NCBI RefSeq assembly: GCF_040359615.1
Contig: NZ_CP132942.1
Location: 4,154,001 to 4,218,000, forward strand
Length of the DNA: 64,000 nucleotides
DNA from: Tunturibacter psychrotolerans
GTDB lineage: Bacteria; Acidobacteriota; Terriglobia; Terriglobales; Acidobacteriaceae
Reading direction: 5' to 3'
Shown here: positions 57,170 to 64,000 of the stretch, piece after piece
Layout of the letters: each line of letters begins with the position of its first letter
How positions within the stretch are numbered: the first letter of the stretch is position 1
The notes under the pieces: generated by a model
Seen by the model: the letters and a program-made list of their open reading frames with translations, nothing else
What the model was told of the DNA's origin: nothing
Databases searched by the model: none
Program-made: the position numbers and the translations under genes

Positions 57170-58915
57170 ATGAAAAATCAACATCCGCAACTCACCGGCT
57201 CCGAAATCCTCTGGGCCACCCTCGTCGGCGAGGGCGTGGACAAAGTCTTCGGTTACCCCGGCGGGGCCATCCTCCCGGCGTACGACGCTATGCGCAAATT
57301 CCCCATTCATCACATCCTCGTACGTCACGAGCAGGGCGCCGCGCACATGGCCGACGGCTACGCCCGGGCTTCGGGGAAGGTTGGCGTCTGTATCGCCACC
57401 AGTGGACCGGGCGCCACGAATCTGGTTACAGGGATAGCAACGGCAATGCTCGACTCCGTCCCTATCATCTGCATCACAGGGCAAGTTGGATCCAAGGTCC
57501 TGGGCTCCGATGCATTTCAAGAGGTCGACATCACCGGCATTACTTTACCTATTACTAAACACAACTACCTCGTGACGCGCGCCGAAGACATCGCACCGGC
57601 ATTGCGCGAAGCTTTTCAGATTGCGACCAGCGGCCGCCCCGGCCCTGTATTGATTGACATCACTAAAGACGCGCAGCAAAATAGCGCAACCTTCAACTTC
57701 GAAGCGGCTGCCCCTGCGCACTATCGGCCTCACCCCATGCTGCAAGCGGAAAGCTCTGCCATTCAGAAAGCCATCGAGCTGATCCAGCAAGCAAAGCGAC
57801 CCATCATCCTCGCCGGTCATGGCATTACTCACTCCGGTGCGGAGGCACAAGTACTCGCCTTCGCCGAACGCCAGCAGATCCCCGTGGCCAGTACCCTGCT
57901 CGGTCTTGGAGCGTTCCCTACCTATCACGCGCTCTCACTCGGCATGATGGGCATGCACGGCGAATCATGGGTCAACAACGCCATTCAACAAGCTGATCTC
58001 CTACTCGCATTCGGTATGCGCTTCGATGATCGTGTCACTGGCAACCTCGCGCACTATGCGCCTAACGCCAAGAAGATACATATCGAGATTGATCCGTCTG
58101 AGATCAATAAGAACGTCAAAGCCGACGTTGCGTTGATTGGCGATCTGCGTGAGACCCTCGATCTTATTCTGCCGCTGCTGCCGAAGAAGACTGATACAAG
58201 CTGGATCGGCGAAGTGAATGCGATGAAGGGTGATGCGGCTGTCCGCGACATCATCAATTTGCCTGACAACGGCCATCTCTATGCCGCTCATGTGATCAAC
58301 GACATCTGGCGCGAGGCTCATGCAGCGGGTCGCGCAGATCAGACTGTCATCGTTACTGATGTAGGCCAGCACCAGATGTGGGAGGCGCAGTACTACAAGC
58401 ATGACGTGCCTCGTTCGTTGATCACCAGCGGGGGCCTTGGAACCATGGGGTTTGCGTTGCCTGCTGCAATTGGCGCGAAGGTGGCGTGTCCTGAGAAGGA
58501 TGTCTGGGTGATCGCTGGAGATGGTGGTTTTCAGATGACTGCGTCAGAGCTTTCGACCATTGTTCAAGAGGGTTTGGCGATTAATATTGCTGTGATTAAC
58601 AACGGTTTTCTAGGTATGGTTCGGCAGTGGCAGGAGGCGTTCTATGAGAAGAATTATGCTGCTTCGCCGATTCTGTCGCCGGATTTTGTGAAGCTGGCAG
58701 GTGCGCACGGTATTGATGGGGCGCATGTTAGTGAACGGAAGAATGTAATTCCTACGGTTACGAAAGCTCGTACGAGTGGTAAGCCGTTTCTTATCAACTT
58801 CCAGGTTGAAAAAGAGGACGGGGTTTATCCGATGATTGCTCCTGGGGCGGCTCTGCATGAGATGGTTCGGCGGCCTGCGGTTGATCCGCTGATAGAGACG
58901 GCGGAGGACGAATAA
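57170..58915 (+). CDS. ilvB: Acetolactate synthase large subunit
   Basis: A 581-residue ThDP-dependent enzyme from the ATG at 57170 (a longer upstream frame has no start signal). It condenses pyruvate to acetolactate or with 2-ketobutyrate to acetohydroxybutyrate. The ThDP site Glu is in VRHEQGAAHMADGYARASG, FAD/central-domain marks follow, and the ThDP-Mg motif starts at WVIAGDGGFQMT and ends in NNGFLGMVRQWQE. The 5-prime half uses C-ending codons like leuA-ilvD, whereas from about 58.2 kb it prefers G- and T-ending codons. The regulatory subunit gene ilvN is 790 bp downstream, after an unknown gene. Confidence 0.96.
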   Translation: MKNQHPQLTGSEILWATLVGEGVDKVFGYPGGAILPAYDAMRKFPIHHILVRHEQGAAHMADGYARASGKVGVCIATSGPGATNLVTGIATAMLDSVPIICITGQVGSKVLGSDAFQEVDITGITLPITKHNYLVTRAEDIAPALREAFQIATSGRPGPVLIDITKDAQQNSATFNFEAAAPAHYRPHPMLQAESSAIQKAIELIQQAKRPIILAGHGITHSGAEAQVLAFAERQQIPVASTLLGLGAFPTYHALSLGMMGMHGESWVNNAIQQADLLLAFGMRFDDRVTGNLAHYAPNAKKIHIEIDPSEINKNVKADVALIGDLRETLDLILPLLPKKTDTSWIGEVNAMKGDAAVRDIINLPDNGHLYAAHVINDIWREAHAAGRADQTVIVTDVGQHQMWEAQYYKHDVPRSLITSGGLGTMGFALPAAIGAKVACPEKDVWVIAGDGGFQMTASELSTIVQEGLAINIAVINNGFLGMVRQWQEAFYEKNYAASPILSPDFVKLAGAHGIDGAHVSERKNVIPTVTKARTSGKPFLINFQVEKEDGVYPMIAPGAALHEMVRRPAVDPLIETAEDE

Positions 58916-59171
58916 TTTTTTTGTTATTTTGAGAAAAATTTCGGCGGCTGGTTCGGGAGCAGTGATCTTCGTTTTTCCCTTGTTTTTGAGGGGTGTTTTG
59001 GAAAATACCGTGTTCTGCACGTGGTTTTTTGATGGTGAGAACGTGGTGGAATGCGTGGTAAACGTGGTGCGTTAGCAACGTGTTTTTGGTGCTCGAAAAA
59101 TACGCCACGTTATAGAAATATTTTTGATCTGCAGGGCTGGACTGTCGTGCCAAGTGCAGAGAGGATGCAGG

Positions 59172-59681
59172 ATGCTGAATCTGAGAAGGAACAAATCGAG
59201 AGCTTTTGTGGCGATGGTTTGGTCCATTCTTGTCGCTGCGGTGCCTGCGATGGGTTCGGCTCAGGCTGCTCAGTCGACACAGCCACCACCTAAACCGGGT
59301 GAGGTTCATATCAGAGTGATCAATGCGTTGACCAATCAGCCGGTAACGAATGAGAGGCTGAACGTCGCGCTCCGGGACGATCAGATCGGATCGGTTGCCA
59401 TGGGGACGGACAAGAACGGCGTCATCCTCGTGGATACGAAGAAGGCGAGCATCATGCGCATCCTCGCGAATATGTATGCGGACTGCCGCCCGCGAGATGA
59501 GCTCTATACGAACTACTCCGTCGCCACGATTCTCAGTACTGGAATCACGACGGGCAATCTTTGCAGCAGTGCGAGTCCGGTCGCGAAGCCGGGTGAACTT
59601 ATTCTCTACGAGATCCCGAAGACGTATCTCCGTCAGTATCCTGCACCACCGGTTGATTCCCTGCCTCATCATCCGAACTAA
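59172..59681 (+). CDS. Exported protein of unknown function between ilvB and ilvN
   Basis: A 169-residue protein from the ATG at 59172 with GAGG just upstream. A signal peptide ends near GSAQA. The mature part starts with a Pro-rich PPPKPGEVHIRVINALTNQPVTNE, which resembles a carboxypeptidase-regulatory or transthyretin-like beta-sandwich, and ends LPHHPN. It separates ilvB from ilvN, with only 25 bp to ilvN, so it is probably transcribed with the pathway. No link to branched-chain synthesis is known to me. Confidence 0.65.
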   Translation: MLNLRRNKSRAFVAMVWSILVAAVPAMGSAQAAQSTQPPPKPGEVHIRVINALTNQPVTNERLNVALRDDQIGSVAMGTDKNGVILVDTKKASIMRILANMYADCRPRDELYTNYSVATILSTGITTGNLCSSASPVAKPGELILYEIPKTYLRQYPAPPVDSLPHHPN

Positions 59682-59706
59682 ACGACGAACCCGCTGAAAG
59701 GCACAC

Positions 59707-60312
59707 ATGCTTCACACTTTTGTAGCTCATGTTTCAGACAAACCGGGCGTACTTACACGAGTTGCTTCGCTGTTTCGCCGACTCAACATCAACATCGTCT
59801 CGCTGACTGTGGGCGAGAGTGAGCGGCCAGAGGTGTCGCGCATGACGATTGTCTGCGAGGCTCCTGACCATGCGGCGCATCGTATTCGCGCTTCGCTGTA
59901 TAAGCTTGAGATCACCGTGGACGTCGATGAGGTGGGGCGCAGCGAGGCTGTGATTCGCGAGCTTTGCCTGATCAAGGTTGCGGCTGGGCCGAAGACTCGT
60001 TCGCAGATCTTTGAGCTGGCGACGGTCTTCAAGGCGCGTGTGGTCGATCTTGCGCCAGAATCGGTGATGCTCGAGATGACGGGCGCGGCCAGCAAGATTG
60101 AAGGGTTGATCCAGGTGCTTACCGAAAGTGGCTACACGATCCTTGAGGTCTCGCGTACGGGCCGGATGGCGATGCGGCGTGGCCACCACACCAGTCGTGT
60201 CCTAAAGGCGCTCGGTACGCCTCATCCTGACCATAGTGACGAAACCTCGTTTCCTGAGAAGCCTGACGCCGACGAGATTTTGCCGAGCGAATTTACCGAG
60301 GAAGAGGCTTAG
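59707..60312 (+). CDS. ilvN: Acetolactate synthase small (regulatory) subunit
   Basis: A 201-residue ACT-domain subunit that activates IlvB and confers valine feedback. The N-terminal ACT domain reads HTFVAHVSDKPGVLTRVASLF and NINIVSLTVGESE; a second regulatory domain contains SEAVIRELCLIKVAA. It is longer at the C-terminus than the usual 160-175 residues, with an acidic tail (DADEILPSEFTEEEA). AAAGG precedes the ATG. Confidence 0.93.
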   Translation: MLHTFVAHVSDKPGVLTRVASLFRRLNINIVSLTVGESERPEVSRMTIVCEAPDHAAHRIRASLYKLEITVDVDEVGRSEAVIRELCLIKVAAGPKTRSQIFELATVFKARVVDLAPESVMLEMTGAASKIEGLIQVLTESGYTILEVSRTGRMAMRRGHHTSRVLKALGTPHPDHSDETSFPEKPDADEILPSEFTEEEA

Positions 60313-60318
60313 CCTTTC

Positions 60319-61326
60319 ATGTCGGATTTTTACGAGGAACTCGAACTAAAAAATAAAGCCTCGAGAGCCCACCGATTCTCGCTTTTAGCCGGCACAGTTC
60401 TCGGGGTTGTTTACGGTTTGCTCTTCCGACTTTCGGTTGGCGGCAACCACGGCCAATTGTCGAATCGGACCGCCACGATGACCTTGTCTTTTCTAGTCCT
60501 TGGTTCTTTCTTCGTTGGTTTCCTGACGGTGTACATGTCGGAAAGAGTGGTGCCTCGAAATGCATTCATGTGGGTCACACAACCGTGGCCGAGTATTCTG
60601 CTCGCTTGCCTTATCTCAGTTCTGTTTCGAATAGAGGGTTTGATTTGCCTTATTTTTGCTTTGCCGATAGCGATTGTCTTTTCGACGATAGGTGGACTGG
60701 TCGGGGGCTCAGTCGCACGAAGATCTAACACTAGTGCCCGGACGGTTTCCTGCTTAGCTCTATTGCCTTTTTTGCTAGCTCCTGCCGAAACGTACCTCAA
60801 TGCGCCAGTTCGGACCCGCACCGTTGCTAGCGAAATCATTATTCATGCTTCGCCTCAGGTCATATGGCAGAACGTCATTCGTGTTCCCGCGATTTCCCCA
60901 GCGGAGCTGCAGCCGACTTGGACGCAGAGGATCGGGTTTCCTCGTCCTGTCGAGGCTACGCTCTCGTATGAGGGAGTAGGCGGTGTTCGCCACGCCAGCT
61001 TCGAACGTGGCCTGGTCTTTATTGAGACGGTTACCGCCTGGGAGCCTGAGCATCGCATCGCATTCAGCATAAAGGCGGACACCGCTCACATTCCGCCCAC
61101 AACGCTCGACGAACACGTGACTATTGGTGGTCCCTACTTCGACGTTCTCGACGGCGAGTATCGTCTTGAATTGCTACCGGATGGCGATACACTTTTGCAC
61201 CTTACCAGCCACCAAAGGCTTTCCACTAACTTCAACAGCTACGCCGGACTATGGTCTGACGCAGTTATGCAGAATCTCCAAACCAGCATCCTCAACGTGA
61301 TCCAACATCGCTGCGAGCACGCGTAA
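60319..61326 (+). CDS. Membrane protein with SRPBCC-like soluble domain
   Basis: A 335-residue protein starting 6 bp after ilvN. Four hydrophobic helices (about 20-165) precede a soluble domain (about 170-330) that begins ASEIIIHASPQVIWQNVIRV and continues with FSIKAD and DTLLHLTSHQRLST, a START/SRPBCC (polyketide cyclase-like) pattern. It ends 39 bp before ilvC. Membrane-anchored SRPBCC proteins have no fixed function; lipid or hydrophobic ligand binding is possible. Its place between ilvN and ilvC suggests co-expression. Confidence 0.72.
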   Translation: MSDFYEELELKNKASRAHRFSLLAGTVLGVVYGLLFRLSVGGNHGQLSNRTATMTLSFLVLGSFFVGFLTVYMSERVVPRNAFMWVTQPWPSILLACLISVLFRIEGLICLIFALPIAIVFSTIGGLVGGSVARRSNTSARTVSCLALLPFLLAPAETYLNAPVRTRTVASEIIIHASPQVIWQNVIRVPAISPAELQPTWTQRIGFPRPVEATLSYEGVGGVRHASFERGLVFIETVTAWEPEHRIAFSIKADTAHIPPTTLDEHVTIGGPYFDVLDGEYRLELLPDGDTLLHLTSHQRLSTNFNSYAGLWSDAVMQNLQTSILNVIQHRCEHA

Positions 61327-61365
61327 ACTCTAGAAATACAAATCAAAGGAAGAAGAGCAAACACA

Positions 61366-62391
61366 ATGGCAAAGGCATACCACGACGCAGACGCAGACCT
61401 CTCTCTTATCCAGGCAAAGAAAGTTGCCATCATCGGCTATGGTTCGCAGGGCCATGCCCATGCGCTGAACCTCAAGGACTCGGGCGTTGATGTTCGTGTG
61501 GGTCTGCGCAAGGACTCGCCCAATGCAGATCGCGCGCGCAAGGCTGGGCTTCAAGTCGATACCGTCGCCGAGGTTGCAAAGTGGGCTGACGTGATCATGA
61601 ACCTGACGCCCGACCAGACGGCGGCGAAGGTATACCACGCAGAGATCGCACCGAATATGAAGCCCAATGTAACGCTGATGTTTGCGCATGGGTTCAATAT
61701 TCGTTTTCGCACGATCACGCCTCCTCCAACTGCCGACGTTTCGCTGGTGGCGCCGAAAGGCCCCGGACATCGCGTTCGTGAAGTGTTTACCGAAGGCGGC
61801 GGAATTCCCGGCCTGGTGGCGGTGGAGCAGGATGCCAGCGGACACGCGCTTGCTCTGGCTTTGAGCTACGCCAAGGGCATCGGATGCACACGTGCCGGCG
61901 TGCTCCAAACCACCTTTACGGAGGAGACCGAGACCGATCTCTTCGGCGAGCAGGCGGTTCTTTGCGGGGGCACCAGTGCGCTGGTGAAGGCTGGGTTTGA
62001 GACGCTGGTCGAGGCCGGCTATCAACCCGAGCTTGCTTACTTCGAGGTGCTGCATGAGCTGAAGCTAATCGTCGACCTGATGTATCGCGGCGGTCTGGAG
62101 TACATGCGTCACTCGATCTCCGACACCGCCGAATGGGGCGACTATGTGGCAGGACCGCGCATCGTCACGCCTGAGGTGAAGAAGGCGATGAAGGGCCTGC
62201 TGAACGATATTCAGGACGGCAGCTTCGCGAAGAAGTTCATCGCGGAGAACGAGACCGGCCGCCATGAGTTTACGCGGATCCGCAAGCAGGAGGCTGCTCT
62301 CCAGATCGAAAAGGTCGGAGCTGAGCTGCGCAAATCCATGCCTTTTCTCGATCCCGTCGTCGTGAAAGATGGTCAGGTACACAAAGCGTAA
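61366..62391 (+). CDS. ilvC: Ketol-acid reductoisomerase
   Basis: A 341-residue class I KARI that rearranges and reduces acetolactate (second common step), Mg- and NADPH-dependent. The nucleotide loop reads [21 protein letters not shown] and continues with VRVGLRKDS; the metal-binding Asp and Glu are in [19 protein letters not shown] (GEQ...) and [25 protein letters not shown]-type purine run upstream of the ATG serves as ribosome binding site. It is the last gene of the block. Confidence 0.96.
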   Translation: MAKAYHDADADLSLIQAKKVAIIGYGSQGHAHALNLKDSGVDVRVGLRKDSPNADRARKAGLQVDTVAEVAKWADVIMNLTPDQTAAKVYHAEIAPNMKPNVTLMFAHGFNIRFRTITPPPTADVSLVAPKGPGHRVREVFTEGGGIPGLVAVEQDASGHALALALSYAKGIGCTRAGVLQTTFTEETETDLFGEQAVLCGGTSALVKAGFETLVEAGYQPELAYFEVLHELKLIVDLMYRGGLEYMRHSISDTAEWGDYVAGPRIVTPEVKKAMKGLLNDIQDGSFAKKFIAENETGRHEFTRIRKQEAALQIEKVGAELRKSMPFLDPVVVKDGQVHKA

Positions 62392-62633
62392 ATCTGTACG
62401 TCTAAGGAATGTCTGTTTTTTGCAAATCAAAAAGGCGGGGACGGCATCCAATTTGATGTCGTCTCCTCTTTGAATTTCAAGATGATCCGCGAAATCGTGA
62501 CCGTCGCCGGCAGGACGAAGCTTTGTTTGATTTTTTTGAGCAGAGCGCGACGCGAAGCCGTACTCCTGTAACAATGGAGACGTAGATCTACCGAACCGAT
62601 TCAGATGACGGTGCGACAGAAGGAGCTTCAGGA

Positions 62634-64000
62634 ATGGCCACTGTTGACAACTACGAAAGCCTCCTACCGACACTTCCTACTCCTGTAGTAGACCAGATGG
62701 TAGGTCCCCCGGCTCATCCCACCCCCATTGCAGAGATCGTTGCCGGGCTGCGCAGCATTGCAGCACTCGATGGTCTGACCGAGGAGGAGTACACCTGGAT
62801 TGCGACCAAGGGCACAGAGCGCGTGGGCGGCGATCGCTCAATCGTGTTCCGTGAGGGCGAGCCTGCCTGCAACATGAACTTCATCCTGAGCGGAGAGGTA
62901 CAGGTGCGCCGCCGACATACGAGTGCAGCATTGTTTATCGGCCGTGCGGCGTCGATGACCGGCAAACTTCCCTTCTCGCGGATGAAGACCTATGGCGGCG
63001 AAGGATATTCGGTGGGTTCGGTGTGGGCGATCGATATCAATGAATCGTTGTTTCCGGATATGTTGGCTGCGATTCCGTCGATGGGGCAGCGGTGCGTGTC
63101 GGCGTTGCTGGATCGCGTGCGCGAAGTGACCAGGATGGAACAGCAGTCAGAGAAGCTGAATGCGCTCGGCAAACTGGCCGCAAATCTCTCGCACGAGTTG
63201 AATAATCCTGCGTCGGCTGCACAACGCTCGGCTGCGAGCCTGTTCGGCGAACTGCGCGAATATGGCGACCAGAAGTATCGTATGGGCCGGCTTTGTCTGC
63301 CGGATGAGACGACGGAGAAGTACCGCGAGTGGATAAAGAATGCGCGGGCGCGGATGTCGGCGTACTCGAATATACCCAAAGCTTCGCAGAATCCGCTGGC
63401 CAGCGCGGATCGCGAGGAGATGCTGGTGCAGTGGCTGAACGCCCATAACGTTCCCAATCCGTGGACGATTGCGCCTTCGCTTTCAGAGACGACGCTTGCG
63501 TTCGACCTGCTCGATGATCTTGCGGAGATTGTGGGTCCTGAGGTGCTTCCAATCGCGGTTGCCACGGTCGCCAGCTCGCTGCGTGTTGAACGGATGGCGG
63601 AGACGGTGGTCGATTCGACGGTGCGCATTTTCGACCTGATCAGTGCGATCAAGGACTATTCGTACATGGATCAGGCGCCGATTCAGGACGTCGACCTGGC
63701 GCAGTCGCTTGAAAACACGCTGGTGATGTTCAACTCACGGCTGAGAAATATCAAGGTGGAGCTTGACTTCGATCCGAATCTGGAGCCGGTGAGCGCCTAT
63801 GGCAGCGAACTGAATCAGGTGTGGACGGCGCTGATCGAGAATGCGCTCGATTCCATGAACGACAGGGGCACGTTGCGGTTGTTGACCCGAGGCGGCGGCC
63901 AGATGGCCCTGGTTGAGGTTTGGGACTCCGGTCCGGGGATGGATCCGGAGATTCGGTCGCGAATCTTCGAGCCGTTCTTTACTACCAAAGCGCCCGGCCG
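62634..64000 (+). CDS. Cyclic-nucleotide-binding sensor histidine kinase (cut by window edge)
   Basis: About 455 codons are visible. The ATG at 62634 has AGAAGGAG nine bases upstream. A cNMP-binding (CAP_ED-like) domain covers residues about 40-160 (IVFREGEPACNMNFILSGEV). A HisKA-like H-box follows, LGKLAANLSHELNNPASAA (His about 190), and a HATPase_c domain with N-box TALIENALDSMND and G1 VWDSGPGMDPEIRSRIFEPFF just before the edge. Similar proteins are often linked to thioredoxin reductase genes in other bacteria. The C-terminal end lies outside the window. Codons are G-ending rich. Confidence 0.88.
   Translation, partial: MATVDNYESLLPTLPTPVVDQMVGPPAHPTPIAEIVAGLRSIAALDGLTEEEYTWIATKGTERVGGDRSIVFREGEPACNMNFILSGEVQVRRRHTSAALFIGRAASMTGKLPFSRMKTYGGEGYSVGSVWAIDINESLFPDMLAAIPSMGQRCVSALLDRVREVTRMEQQSEKLNALGKLAANLSHELNNPASAAQRSAASLFGELREYGDQKYRMGRLCLPDETTEKYREWIKNARARMSAYSNIPKASQNPLASADREEMLVQWLNAHNVPNPWTIAPSLSETTLAFDLLDDLAEIVGPEVLPIAVATVASSLRVERMAETVVDSTVRIFDLISAIKDYSYMDQAPIQDVDLAQSLENTLVMFNSRLRNIKVELDFDPNLEPVSAYGSELNQVWTALIENALDSMNDRGTLRLLTRGGGQMALVEVWDSGPGMDPEIRSRIFEPFFTTKAPG

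Noticed and set aside
62431..62474. A terminator-like hairpin after ilvC
   Set aside because: The stem has mismatches and no clean T tract, so it was not listed as a feature.

Overview
The window looks like a chromosomal segment of an Acidobacteriota bacterium (Terriglobia, Edaphobacter/Granulicella/Terriglobus-like). This is inferred from moderately high GC, twin-arginine Gfo/Idh/MocA proteins, PQQ-like propeller and beta-helix secreted proteins, TonB-family genes, and an uninterrupted leu-ilv gene block. No rRNA, CRISPR array or intact tRNA was seen.

Region 1 (about 1-28.6 kb) is accessory and built around carbohydrate use. A leftward unit encodes a secreted GH27/36-type alpha-galactosidase with a PKD domain, a PfkB sugar kinase fused to a GatZ/KbaZ-type domain, and an APC permease. 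A rightward unit encodes an AgaS-like sugar-phosphate isomerase/deaminase and a NagB-like deaminase. A LacI regulator follows, then an operon of a Gfo/Idh/MocA protein, an ExuT-like MFS transporter and a secreted beta-propeller. Next come a GH109-type enzyme (alpha-N-acetylgalactosaminidase family), a NagX-like membrane acetyltransferase and a DeoR/AgaR-like regulator. Together these suggest a PTS-independent pathway for alpha-linked GalNAc, galactosamine or galactose: release outside the cytoplasm, import, AgaS step to tagatose-6-phosphate, then kinase/GatZ. No deacetylase (NagA/AgaA) and no catalytic aldolase (GatY/KbaY) lies in the window. Four intergenic regions carry TTTC-type repeats at exactly 10-bp spacing, a plausible operator for the DeoR/AgaR-like protein. 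The rest of the region holds an amidohydrolase, a beta-helix protein, a tagaturonate epimerase (UxaE) and decayed IS481 and IS5 transposases.

At 27.9-29.1 kb lies a graveyard: a decayed C-terminal tail on the minus strand, a 3-prime fragment of a tRNA-Val-like gene, and the decayed C-terminus of a GH63/MGH1-like glycosidase. It probably marks an old integration or recombination boundary.

Region 2 (29-49 kb) is housekeeping and envelope: Nudix hydrolase, glycosyltransferase, SppA, HU, dicarboxylate symporter, GAF/PAS histidine kinase, acetyl-CoA synthetase, OFA-family MFS transporter with a 52-residue partner, DUF421 protein, GalE, TonB, a degenerate M48-like secreted protein, three outer-membrane barrels and a Spy/CpxP-like protein.

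Region 3 (49-62.4 kb) is a nearly complete branched-chain amino acid block: a divergent LysR gene, then leuA, leuB, two unknown genes, leuC, leuD, ilvD, ilvB, a secreted unknown, ilvN, a membrane-SRPBCC unknown, and ilvC. Several genes overlap by 1-4 bases. LeuA lacks the C-terminal leucine-sensing domain. The right edge cuts a cyclic-nucleotide-binding/histidine-kinase gene.
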